A stretch of 39,704 nucleotides of DNA. Origin: Nemertoderma westbladi (taxonomy: Eukaryota; Xenacoelomorpha; Nemertodermatida; Nemertodermatidae). A program made the translations under genes and the position numbers. The first letter of the stretch is position 1. Each line of letters begins with the position of its first letter. The DNA lies in NCBI GenBank assembly GCA_032718475.1, contig JAUCBJ010004949.1, positions 1 through 39,704 on the forward strand, read 5' to 3'. This document shows, piece by piece, positions 29,106 to 38,783 of the stretch. Below the pieces are notes generated by a model. It saw only the letters and a program-made list of their open reading frames with translations. It was not told the DNA's origin and did not search any database.

Positions 29106-31455
29106 TATATGGGTCAATAAGCTTAAAAGTGGCCAAAAAGGGGTACAAATTGACCAAAAAATTTTTGTCGGAAATTAGTGCCGTACCATACACCATTCGA
29201 AAGATAATTTCATGGCGAATCTTGTGATGGTAGAGGGAGAGCATGAGGCGCCGCTCAAAGGGAGATATATGGCAAAAACTAATGTCATATCTGTAACGTT
29301 TTTGTCTACCACTGTAACGCATTACAGTGATGACATTTTTGGGACAAACGTCTGTAACGGCCATCTGTAACGGTAATTATGTTATATGGATTTTGCAGTA
29401 TTTATAACTTATTGCTTCGACAATAAGGTAACTTAATGGACAAACATCTGTAACAAACAGAGATATCTGACCATAACTATCGCATCCACTAAATTATATG
29501 TACTTATACTTAATCCACATGATTTCCAATAAATAGAAAATGTTTTTCATTAACATTTTTCTGTGTAACCGATAATCTTGTTTTACACGATTTTTTTTAT
29601 CCCGTGTTAAATTTTCTCTATCGCGCCGCTTTTTATATGCTTGTTTAAAATACTCTGTATAACAACCGCGGTCCATTTTTTCTCTGTACTTATTTAACCG
29701 CTCCCTGGCGTTTCTCTGCAACTGATTCAGAGACGTCTATTACCACATCCAATAAACGGATCTGACTAAACTTATCACAATAATATAAGTAGTGCACAAG
29801 TCCTTCATGTAAGTCAGTGAGTAATGTTAAGCCAATGATTTAGAAATTGATAGTAAAATATAGGGCATAGGCCTTTTATATGCTATGAGGATCATTGCTG
29901 ACAGCATTGTTGTAATAAATTACGCGCCTATGCAGGGAAGCCTAATAACGAAAAACGCAAAACGAAACAGGGCAAAGTACCGTCTGTACAATATATTGTA
30001 TGTTCAAAAAAAACACTGTTTGTAGGAAATGTATCTTCTACAATTCTAAACGAAATAAAGCGAAATTCTGCAGAAAGCACATTTTATTTATAGGCCTACA
30101 TTTAAAATTTATAAGATGGAGATTGTATATATTTGAAATTAATTCCTAAATTATTTACCACGGACCCAGAAGCTCTGGATTCATAAAATTTCATATGTGA
30201 AGTGAATCTGCGCTTTACTCCCTAGAATCCACAATCACTTCTTCCCGGATAGAGATAAACATGAATCCGTGTTTTACTCCCCTTACGGGAGGATCCAGTA
30301 ACACTTGAGAATTCAAATTAGATTGAATTCGCATTTTGCACTCATTTCCGGATTTCATGAAAACCCGGATCCGCGTTTTAACCTCAAAATTCGAGAACCG
30401 ATCCGGATCCTGCATCCGGTTCCGCGTTTTACACTTACCCATCTTACACTACCACATTACCATGAGCAGTTAGGATGTCAGTAGGAAGACGAAGAACGCA
30501 TCAAACGCGTAGGCATTCAAATATTGACAGTGATGCCTTATTGTATTTCAGGGTGACCCTCCGTTACAGATAGGACTGTCATATAGATATGACTGAAAAC
30601 CTACAGTCTGTAACGCATCGATAACTGGTTATATAATGCGTTACAGATGAGACATGCCCTATCTGTAACGCACTGCACTGTAACGGTGACGCGTTACAGA
30701 TGGTTGACAAAATCGCTTTCCACCGCCATACATCCTTGGTGTTTATTTATCACATTAACTCTTGGGGTTGATGCGGCATAAATTAAAATAGCCTTTCCAC
30801 ACGTACCATTATACTTGTATGAGATTAATATTATCAAAATCTATGGCTACATTTGTAGCGTTACAGATATGGACGTTTATGCTTTCAATATTGACTTTGT
30901 TAAACATAAATGCTTCCCAAATGAGATTGCCTTGTCCTTTGTATGTGATATTTGGCCTATATATGTTAGAAACCCTGTAGATTCTAAATATATCAAAACT
31001 GTAAACCTGCAGTTACTACTTCAGATTCTAGGCGTAAATGTTACAGATGTGACACAAAAATTGAAAAATCCATGCCCATTTTATGTATCGATCTCAAATG
31101 GTTCAACATGAATATTATGGCCTGAAATATATCGGAAAAGAAAGCAAAACATCTTAGCTTCCCAACAATATATAGGTTTCCTATATATTTGTCACTTGGA
31201 GTGATAAAATTTACAGTTGTTTGTGGTCTTGTCATGTAAGGGACAACTGATTTTCACGATATTTCAGTCTTTGATGGGGCATATCTTTTGAGTGCTTTTA
31301 CAGATTTTGATAATTTTTACTGCGTAAGCTGCGCAAATAAATTAGCTACAAAATAATATATAACTTTATTACATACGAATAAATTAAAGCATTTAAAATT
31401 ATATCGTAACTTCCGGACAAACCATTGGCCACTTTTAAGCTTATTGACCCATATA
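29106..31455. mobile_element. TIR element, large member of the TGGGTC family
   Basis: TATATGGGTCAATAAGCTTA(AAAGTGGCCA) at 29106-29135 is the exact reverse complement of 31426-31455, a 30-bp perfect inverted repeat. If TATA or TA is the target duplication, the element proper begins TGGGTCAATAAG, matching the ends of the 10450-11485 element in most positions. The inside carries at least eleven TGTAACG words in both orientations, clustered at 29292-29371 and 30562-30865, like transposase-binding subterminal repeats. A broken coding remnant lies at 29494-29736. The interior at 30204-30425 has five spaced GAATCCGTGTTTTAC-like words. Confidence 0.7.
29494..29736 (-). pseudogene. Basic, charged ORF fragment inside the TIR element
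   Basis: The frame is open between a stop at 29737-29739 and its end at 29494, with no ATG at its head; the first ATG is internal, at the Met of KYREKM. The peptide is strikingly basic and charged (RERLNKYREKM, YKKRRDRENLTRDKKNR). Such KYREK...RDRE stretches resemble the DNA-binding leader of transposon-encoded proteins in some aquatic animals, but this is from memory of the general pattern. It could be a decayed N-terminal piece of the element's own protein, an exon, or chance. Confidence 0.25.
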
Positions 31456-31699
31456 CTAATTAATACACTTAAATACTACAATAAGTGCTGCCAACTGAAA
31501 CTGAACTGGAGACCCGAAAATTTAACCATTTAAAACTGAAAGTATAATTTATACATTGGAAAATAGATATATATACAGTACAGTTCGTGGTTTTAGTGTT
31601 CATAAATACTATTTAATAGAAGAAATAGTATTAGGTCGGTAGAAGAATACCGGAATCTCGGTAAAAATTTAACTATTCATAGCATGGAAACAAAATAAC
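31456..31699. other. Short A+T-rich spacer
   Basis: No gene is seen. AACTGAAACTGAACTGGAGACC near 31495-31515 and similar AACTGAAATGA and GAACTGAAC words near 31970-32050 suggest two diverged copies of one short repeat either side of the tRNA-like unit. Confidence 0.3.
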
Positions 31700-31780
31700 T
31701 GCCACCTAGGGATCGAACCAGAGCTTCCTAATTGGAAGCCCAGGAATGTCACCTCACCTTCTAGACCAATCTGCTGTTTA
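31700..31780 (-). ncRNA. tRNA-like Pol III unit (tRNA-derived SINE or decayed tRNA)
   Basis: Read on the minus strand, TGGTCTAGAAGG (31768 to 31757) fits the A-box consensus, and GGTTCGATCCC (31719 to 31709) fits the B box. Their starts are about 49 bp apart, as in real tRNA promoters. Between them CTTCC, AATTA and GGAAG form a small anticodon-arm-like hairpin. The acceptor arms do not pair well and the T stem has mismatches, so a working tRNA is unlikely. A SINE head or tRNA pseudogene is more probable. Confidence 0.45.
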
Positions 31781-32537
31781 TTTTATTTTTAAGTAATACG
31801 TAATTTTACTTACTTACTTTTGTAGCTTAAAATTCCAGCTATTTTCATGAAAAATCAATAAAAGGCTGTCGGGTCCATCGGTCGATCAATATACAATCAA
31901 AGTCACCTAGGCCTATAAATGATTTGCCATGGCAACTTGTTATGTATTATTAACACTAGAACTGAAATGATTATTTTTTGGGAACTGAAATGAACATACT
32001 TATTCGAACTGAACCCGAAACTATATATTCAAATTTTGTTTCAGTTCGCAGCACTAACTACAATGGGAACTACGATTTGGTACGAATCCACCCCTGCTAT
32101 ATATGTAACTAGTGTTTAAACGGGATCAGACTTTTCGGGATGGGGACCGGGATTATGAATCTAGGGATCCCGATTTTCGTGATCAGGATTGCAATTTTGA
32201 AAAAAATGTTCTTAATGTATTTAGTATATATTGCTGTGTTAGGTATAAAACGCAAAATTAAATATATAACTTTATTTCACACTGCTGATGCCGAAATACT
32301 AGTAAGAATAAATTATATTAAAATTACTTTATAGTTGATTACTGATGGTTTACTGACATATCAATTCGGTATAACCAATACATTTCTGTTGGTACAACAT
32401 TTCATCGGATATTCAAAAATTGACTCCACTATTCAGACTTCGGATCCCGTTCCAAAAAAGTCGGGATCGGGATTGTATTTTTCACCGGGATCCCGATTAA
32501 AAAGTAAAAAGTTATTAAATGGGAAAATATAACGAAT
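31781..32537. other. Intergenic DNA downstream of the coiled-coil gene
   Basis: 32115-32190 and 32440-32500 both contain clusters of CGGGATC, GGGATCCCGATT and CGGGATTGT words, which look like two parts of one diverged repeat. The 3' UTR of the minus-strand coiled-coil gene should run into this region. On that strand an AATAAA overlaps the stop codon (32542 to 32537), too early to be the only poly(A) signal. Confidence 0.4.
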
Positions 32538-35500
32538 TTATTTTTTATTAGGTTTCTTCTTTGTTATCAAGCTTTTAAATCTCTTCATAGGGGTAGACTT
32601 GGATCGTGTCACTGGAGGAGGGGTATTCTCGATCTCAAATGTAATCGGGCCTTTCGGCTGGGAGGACTCGGGTTTGTGGGAACGAAGGACAACGGGAGAC
32701 CCGCTGATCAGAGGACGTTTGTCGTTTGAACGTGGGGGACGGGGGCTTTTACGCACCGAGCGTAGTGAGGCAGGAAACTGTCTACTAGACGAGATAGTTG
32801 TCGAAGAAGATGAATTGGCCGCGGATGTAACCGCAGACGCCGAAGAGGAAGTTAAGTCCGGTTTAGCTAATCGACTTGAGGTTCTGTTGGTTGCGGTTCT
32901 GAGTTCAACCTCTGGCACGGTTTCTGTGATCTCCTCCACAGGGTAACAGGACCGTAGGGCCGGGCCCACCATCGTGTTGCGTCGTTTAATCTCATCCAAC
33001 CGATTTGGGTCGTCCAAGGATTCCCTGCGGACCCCGAACAGGAGGTTCGCGTCGGTTGGGACGCTGTGGAACTCCATAACGGTGTCCTCCCCGGCGTCTC
33101 GGATAGCGGAAGTCGTCAGCGACATGGAGTAGCGGCTGACGTCGTCCCGTTTGAACCGCTTCCGGTCGCCGGAAACGGATCTCGGTATTGCGAACTCGTC
33201 GGAGACGATCGACTCGCGACTGGTGGACTGGCGTTTATTCCCGAGGCGGGGCCGAACCCGGGACCTGGAGGACTCCGGACCGGGGGAGTGCGGTTCCGCG
33301 AGGGATGGATTGTACCCGGGGAGAGTCCACTGTGTGCGTCCGGTCCGGGGTACCGAACTGTCTGAGTGCGTCGACGAGACATCCGCTTCCGCACTCATCG
33401 TAACATTATTCCTTAGAAATTCGATATCTCGCTCTCGCAACTTCGCGATCTCATCTTCTAATGAACTTTTACTTTTCATTAAACTCTCCTTTAAGTCCTG
33501 GCAACTCGTCTTCTTGCAGACACCATCATCAACCAACTTGGAGCGCTCGTCAACCAAATCCAGTTTCAGTTTCGATATTTCCTGTTCTAGGGTTTTCATT
33601 TTCTTGTTAGTTTTCTCGATGGTATCATTATTCATTCGTTTCGATTCGGAAAGTTCATTATTTAATTCCGCTGCTCTACTAACTACCTTATTTAATTCTA
33701 CAACCAAGGCGTCGCTTTTAGCCTCTAAAGATATTCTTGTATTTGTCAGCTCGGTTTTAAAGAGACTTTCGCTAACCCTTGATAAACTGTATAATCTATC
33801 ATTCTTCTGCTGTAATTGATTGACAGTTTCTTGGTAACTTTCCAAAACTTTTGCAGTTTCACTTTTCTCATCCTCTAAATGATTGACAGTTTCTTGGTAA
33901 CTTTCCAACATTTTTGCAGTTTCACTTTTCTCACCCTTTAATTGATTGACAGTTTCTTGGTAACTTTCCAACACTTTTGCAGTTTCACTTTTCTCATCCT
34001 CTAAATGATTGACAGTTTCTTGGTAACTTTCCAAAACTTTTGCAGTTTCACTTTTCTCATTCTCTAAATGATTGACAGTTTCTTTGTAACTTTCCACCAC
34101 TTTTGCAGTTTCATTTTTCTCGTTCTCGAAATGATTGACAGTTTCTTGGTAACTTTCCAAAACTTTTGCAGTTTCACTTTTCTCATTCTCGAAATGATTG
34201 ACAGTTTCTTGGTAACTTTCCAAAACTTTTGCAGTTTCACTTTTCTCACCCTCTAAATGATTGACAGTTTCTTGGTAACTTTCCAAAACTTTTGCAGTTT
34301 CACTTTTCTCATTCTCTAAATGATTGACAGTTTCTTGGTAACTTTCCAAAACTTTTGCAGTTTCACTTTTCTCATCCTCTAAATGATTGACAGTTTCTTG
34401 GTAACTTTCCAAAACTTTTGCAGTTTCACTTTTCTCATTCTCTAAATGATTGACAGTTTCTTTGTAACTTTCCAACATTTTTGCAGTTTCACTTTTCTCA
34501 TTCTCGAAATGATTGACAGTTTCTTGGTAACTTTCCAACATTTTTGCAGTTTCATTTTTCTCATTCTCGAAATGATTGACAGTTTCTTGGTAACTTTCCA
34601 AAACTTTTGCAGTTTCACTTTTCTCATCCTCTAAATGATTGACAGTTCCTTGGTAACTTTCCAACACTTTTGCAGTTTCACTTTTCTCATCCTCTAAATG
34701 ATTGACAGTTTCTTGGTAACTTTCCAACACTTTTGCAGTTTCACTTTTCTCACCCTTTAATTGATTGACAGTTTCTTGGTAACTTTCCAAAACTTTTGCA
34801 GTTTCACTTTTCTCATCCTCTAAATGATTGACAGTTTCTTGGTAACTTTCCAACACTTTTGCAGTTTCACTTTTCTCACCCTTTAATTGATTGACAGTTT
34901 CTTGGTAACTTTCCAAAACTTTTGCAGTTTCACTTTTCTCATCCTCCAAATGATTGACAGTTTCTTGGTAACTTTCCAACACTTTTGCAGTGTCACTTTT
35001 CTCACCCTTTAATTGATTGACAGTTTCTTGGTAACTTTCCAACACTTTTGCAGTTTCACTTTTCTCACCCTTTAATTGATTGACAGTTTCTTGGTAACTT
35101 TCCAACATTTTTGCAGTTTCACTTTTCTCATTCTCGAAATGATTGACAGTTTCTTGGTAACTTTCCAACATTTTTGCAGTTTCATTTTTCTCATTCTCGA
35201 AATGATTGACAGTTTCTTGGTAACTTTCCAAAACTTTTGCAGTTTCACTTTTCTCATCCTCTAAATGATTGACAGTTCCTTGGTAACTTTCCAACACTTT
35301 TGCAGTTTCACTTTTCTCATCCTCTAAATGATTGACAGTTTCTTGGTAACTTTCCAACACTTTTGCAGTTTCACTTTTCTCACCCTTTAATTGATTGACA
35401 GTTTCTTGGTAACTTTCCAAAACTTTTGCAGTTTCACTTTTCTCATCCTCTAAATGATTGACAGTTTCTTTGTAACTTTCCAAAACTTTTGCAGTTTCAC

Positions 35501-38500
35501 TTTTCTCATCCTCTAAATGATTGACAGTTTCTTGGTAACTTTCCAACACTTTTGCAGTTTCACTTTTCTCACCCTTTAATTGATTGACAGTTTCTTGGTA
35601 ACTTTCCAAAACTTTTGCAGTTTCACTTTTCTCATCCTCCAAATGATTGACAGTTTCTTGGTAACTTTCCAACACTTTTGCAGTGTCACTTTTCTCACCC
35701 TTTAATTGATTGACAGTTTCTTGGTAACTTTCCAACACTTTTGCAGTTTCACTTTTCTCACCCTTTAATTGATTGACAGTTTCTTGGTAACTTTCCAAAA
35801 CTTTTGCAGTTTCACGTTTCTCATCCTCTAAATGATTGACAGTTTCTTTGTAACTTTCCACCACTTTTGCAGTTTCACTTTTCTCATCCTCTAAATGATT
35901 GACAGTTTCTTGGTAACTTTCCAACACTTTTGCAGTTTCACTTTTCTCACCCTTTAATTGATTGACAGTTTCTTGGTAACTTTCCAAAACTTTTGCAGTT
36001 TCACTTTTCTCATTCGCTAAATGATTGACAGTTTCTTTGTAACTTTCCAAAATATTTGCAGTTTCACTTTTCTCATCCTCTAAATGATTGACAGTTTCTT
36101 GGTAACTTTCCAACACTTTTGCAGTTTCACTTTTCTCACCCTTTAATTGATTGACAGTTGCTTGGTAACTTTCCAAAACTTTTGCAGTTTCTCTTTTCTC
36201 ATTCTCTAAATGATTGACAGTTTCTTTGTAACTTTCCAACATTTTTGCAGTTTCACTTTTCTCATTCTCGAAATGATTGACAGTTTCTTGGTAACTTTCC
36301 AACATTTTTGCAGTTTCATTTTTCTCATCCTCTAATTGATTGACAGTTTCTTTGTAACTTTCCACCACCTTTGCAGTTTCACTTTTCTCACCCTTTAATT
36401 GATTGACAGTTTCTTGGTAACTTTCCAACACTTTTGCAGCTTCACTTTTCTCATCCTTTAATTTATTGACAGTTTCTTGGTAACTTTCCAACACTTTTGC
36501 AGTTTCACTTTTCTCATCCTCTAAATGATTGACAGTTTCTTGGTAACTTTCCAACACTTTTGCAGCTTCACTTTTCTCACCCTTTAATTGATTGACAGTT
36601 TCTTGGTAACTTTCCAACACTTTTGCAGCTTCACTTTTCTCATCCTTTAATTGATTGACAGTTTCTTGGTAACTTTCCAACACTTTTGCAGTTTCACTTT
36701 TCTCATCCTCTATTTGATTGACAGTTTCTTTGTAACTTTCCAACATTTTTGCAGTTTCACTTTTCTCACCCTTTAATTGATTGACAGTTTCTTGGTAATT
36801 TTCCACCACCTTTGCAGTTTCACTTTTCTCATCCTCTAATTTATTGACAGTTTCTTGGTAACTTTCCAACACTTTTGCAGTTTCACTTTTCTCACCCTTT
36901 AATTGATTGACAGTTTCTTGGTAACTTTCCAACACTTTTGCAGTTTCACTTTTCTCATTCTCTAAATGATTGACAGTTTCTTGGTAACTTTCCAACAGTT
37001 TTGCAGTTTCACTTTTCTCATTCTCTAATAGATTGACAGTTTCTTGGTAACTTTCCAAAACTTTTGCAGTTTCACTTTTCTCATCCTCTAAATGATTGAC
37101 AGTTTCTTGGTAACTTTCCAAAACTTTTGCAGTTTCAATTTTCTCATCCTCTAAATGATTGACAGTTTCTTGGTAACTTTCCAAAACTTTTGCAGTTTCA
37201 ATTTTCTCATCCTCTAAATGATTGACAGTTTCTTGGTAACTTTCCAAAACTTTTGCAGTTTCACTTTTCTCATCCTCTAAATCATTGACAGTTTCTTTGT
37301 AACTTTCCACCACCTTTGCAGTTTCACTTTTCTCATCCTCTAATTTATTGACAGTTTCTTGGTAACTTTCCAACACTTTTGCAGTTTCACTTTTCTCACC
37401 CTTTAATTGATTGACAGTTTCTTGGTAACTTTCCAACACTTTTGCAGTTTCACTTTTCTCATTCTCTAAATGATTGACAGTTTCTTGGTAACTTTCCAAC
37501 AGTTTTGCAGTTTCACTTTTCTCATTCTCTAATAGATTGACAGTTTCTTGGTAACTTTCCAAAACTTTTGCAGTTTCACTTTTCTCATCCTCTAAATGAT
37601 TGACAGTTTCTTGGTAACTTTCCAAAACTTTTGCAGTTTCAATTTTCTCATCCTCTAAATGATTGACAGTTTCTTGGTAACTTTCCAACACTTTTGCAGC
37701 TTCACTTTTCTCACCCTTTAATTGATTGACAGTTTCTTGGTAACTTTCCAACACTTTTGCACTTTTACATTTCTCGCTCTCTAAATCATTAACAGATTCT
37801 TGAAAACTGGCTAAGCATTCTTCATTTCTTTTAATTATTTTATCCCTTTTGATCATTTCCTCTTGAAGGGCAGAAATATTTTCACGCAACGATTCTAACT
37901 GACTGGACGATATTGCTTCTTTCTCACGCGCTGTTTCTATATTTAATTTCAATATCTTATTTTCAATTTGGAAGCTTTTGGCCACTTCCGTAGCAATGCA
38001 GGACTTAGAATAAACCAAGGGTGTCGGTGTAGATGGTGTCATTGGAGTTGATGGCGTACCCGGACTGTTAAAAGGAAAGTTATCACGTCGCATTGTTGTA
38101 TCTCGTCCGTCAATGTTGCTTAATTGACAATGTAGCTCGGCTATATTCTCTTCATATCGCAGTTTCTTCTCCACCCAATGATCTTTATTCGCCATGTACT
38201 CATCCAAAGATTCTTTACTCTCCTTAACGGCCGAAAATAATTTATTGTTGACCAATGCCAACTCAGCTTCTTTATCTTTCAAGCTTTCTTCGAGATCTTC
38301 ACAATGCTTTGCAGTTGTTATACGATTTTCAAGTTTTGTATTCAGTACAAGAATTTGCGAACGCAGCTCCGCAAGCTTTGCGTCACTTTTCTCTTGCATA
38401 TCCTCTTTAATCTTCTGGAAATTACTCTTCAATGATTCTATTTCATCTTTAGCTTTAAATAATTGGTGCTGACAATGTTCATAATCAATTGTTTGTTGAG

Positions 38501-38783
38501 CAAGTCCATTCTCAAATTCCTCCCTCTTATCATTAGCAGCATAGAATTTGTTTCGCATTTCAACAAACTGACGATTAGATGATTTGATAATTGTGTTTTT
38601 ATTTTCAATAACTTTTTTGAGATCATTTATTTCGTGAGTCTGGTCATCTATTTCAAACCCCCTTGTAGCTAGATTTGACCGCAATGTCTGCATCTGCTGC
38701 ATAAGTTCCCATTTATCTCGCTTGTTTGGAGAATCGAGGTCGATATCATCGTAGGAGAATACCGCGTCTAAACGTCGATCCAT
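32538..38783 (-). CDS. Giant coiled-coil protein with 21-residue repeats
   Basis: The product has 2081 residues and the ATG at 38783-38781 has A at -3 and G at +4. Residues 1-230 are predicted coiled coil. About 233-260 is a Thr-Pro-rich linker (SPGTPSTPMTPSTPTP) suited to proline-directed kinases. About 328-1656 is a near-perfect array of a 21-residue unit, ETAKVLESYQETVNHLEDEK plus S. About 1657-1795 is more coiled coil. 1796-2081 is a Ser/Pro/Arg-rich, likely disordered, basic tail ending KKKPNKK. The layout (long rod, phosphorylatable hinge, basic tail) is like centrosome, spindle, Golgi or cytoskeletal linkers, but no known family was identified. Fast-evolving repeats also make spurious matches to myosin or CENP-type proteins likely. 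There is no intron in the coding part. Confidence 0.85.
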   Translation of the reverse strand: MDRRLDAVFSYDDIDLDSPNKRDKWELMQQMQTLRSNLATRGFEIDDQTHEINDLKKVIENKNTIIKSSNRQFVEMRNKFYAANDKREEFENGLAQQTIDYEHCQHQLFKAKDEIESLKSNFQKIKEDMQEKSDAKLAELRSQILVLNTKLENRITTAKHCEDLEESLKDKEAELALVNNKLFSAVKESKESLDEYMANKDHWVEKKLRYEENIAELHCQLSNIDGRDTTMRRDNFPFNSPGTPSTPMTPSTPTPLVYSKSCIATEVAKSFQIENKILKLNIETAREKEAISSSQLESLRENISALQEEMIKRDKIIKRNEECLASFQESVNDLESEKCKSAKVLESYQETVNQLKGEKSEAAKVLESYQETVNHLEDEKIETAKVLESYQETVNHLEDEKSETAKVLESYQETVNLLENEKSETAKLLESYQETVNHLENEKSETAKVLESYQETVNQLKGEKSETAKVLESYQETVNKLEDEKSETAKVVESYKETVNDLEDEKSETAKVLESYQETVNHLEDEKIETAKVLESYQETVNHLEDEKIETAKVLESYQETVNHLEDEKSETAKVLESYQETVNLLENEKSETAKLLESYQETVNHLENEKSETAKVLESYQETVNQLKGEKSETAKVLESYQETVNKLEDEKSETAKVVENYQETVNQLKGEKSETAKMLESYKETVNQIEDEKSETAKVLESYQETVNQLKDEKSEAAKVLESYQETVNQLKGEKSEAAKVLESYQETVNHLEDEKSETAKVLESYQETVNKLKDEKSEAAKVLESYQETVNQLKGEKSETAKVVESYKETVNQLEDEKNETAKMLESYQETVNHFENEKSETAKMLESYKETVNHLENEKRETAKVLESYQATVNQLKGEKSETAKVLESYQETVNHLEDEKSETANILESYKETVNHLANEKSETAKVLESYQETVNQLKGEKSETAKVLESYQETVNHLEDEKSETAKVVESYKETVNHLEDEKRETAKVLESYQETVNQLKGEKSETAKVLESYQETVNQLKGEKSDTAKVLESYQETVNHLEDEKSETAKVLESYQETVNQLKGEKSETAKVLESYQETVNHLEDEKSETAKVLESYKETVNHLEDEKSETAKVLESYQETVNQLKGEKSETAKVLESYQETVNHLEDEKSETAKVLESYQGTVNHLEDEKSETAKVLESYQETVNHFENEKNETAKMLESYQETVNHFENEKSETAKMLESYQETVNQLKGEKSETAKVLESYQETVNQLKGEKSDTAKVLESYQETVNHLEDEKSETAKVLESYQETVNQLKGEKSETAKVLESYQETVNHLEDEKSETAKVLESYQETVNQLKGEKSETAKVLESYQETVNHLEDEKSETAKVLESYQGTVNHLEDEKSETAKVLESYQETVNHFENEKNETAKMLESYQETVNHFENEKSETAKMLESYKETVNHLENEKSETAKVLESYQETVNHLEDEKSETAKVLESYQETVNHLENEKSETAKVLESYQETVNHLEGEKSETAKVLESYQETVNHFENEKSETAKVLESYQETVNHFENEKNETAKVVESYKETVNHLENEKSETAKVLESYQETVNHLEDEKSETAKVLESYQETVNQLKGEKSETAKMLESYQETVNHLEDEKSETAKVLESYQETVNQLQQKNDRLYSLSRVSESLFKTELTNTRISLEAKSDALVVELNKVVSRAAELNNELSESKRMNNDTIEKTNKKMKTLEQEISKLKLDLVDERSKLVDDGVCKKTSCQDLKESLMKSKSSLEDEIAKLRERDIEFLRNNVTMSAEADVSSTHSDSSVPRTGRTQWTLPGYNPSLAEPHSPGPESSRSRVRPRLGNKRQSTSRESIVSDEFAIPRSVSGDRKRFKRDDVSRYSMSLTTSAIRDAGEDTVMEFHSVPTDANLLFGVRRESLDDPNRLDEIKRRNTMVGPALRSCYPVEEITETVPEVELRTATNRTSSRLAKPDLTSSSASAVTSAANSSSSTTISSSRQFPASLRSVRKSPRPPRSNDKRPLISGSPVVLRSHKPESSQPKGPITFEIENTPPPVTRSKSTPMKRFKSLITKKKPNKK
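33815..37800 (-). repeat. 63-bp coding minisatellite (about 63 units)
   Basis: In-frame 63-bp units encode the 21-residue repeat of the coiled-coil protein. Units are highly similar in nucleotides as well as amino acids, which points to recent unequal exchange or gene conversion. Two main unit types alternate, with NHLEDEK or NQLKGEK at the variable site. Larger duplications are visible: 10 units (630 bp, the two FENEKNETAKM blocks near 34500 and 35130), 8 units (504 bp, CCAACAG marks ending 36998 and 37502) and 11 units (693 bp, GCAGTGTC marks near 34990 and 35683). Confidence 0.95.

Noticed and set aside
30815-31111. Plus-strand frame of 98 residues inside the larger TIR element as a transposase
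   Set aside because: It starts at TTG, shows no catalytic motif, and overlaps TGTAACG-type repeat words; no support beyond being open.
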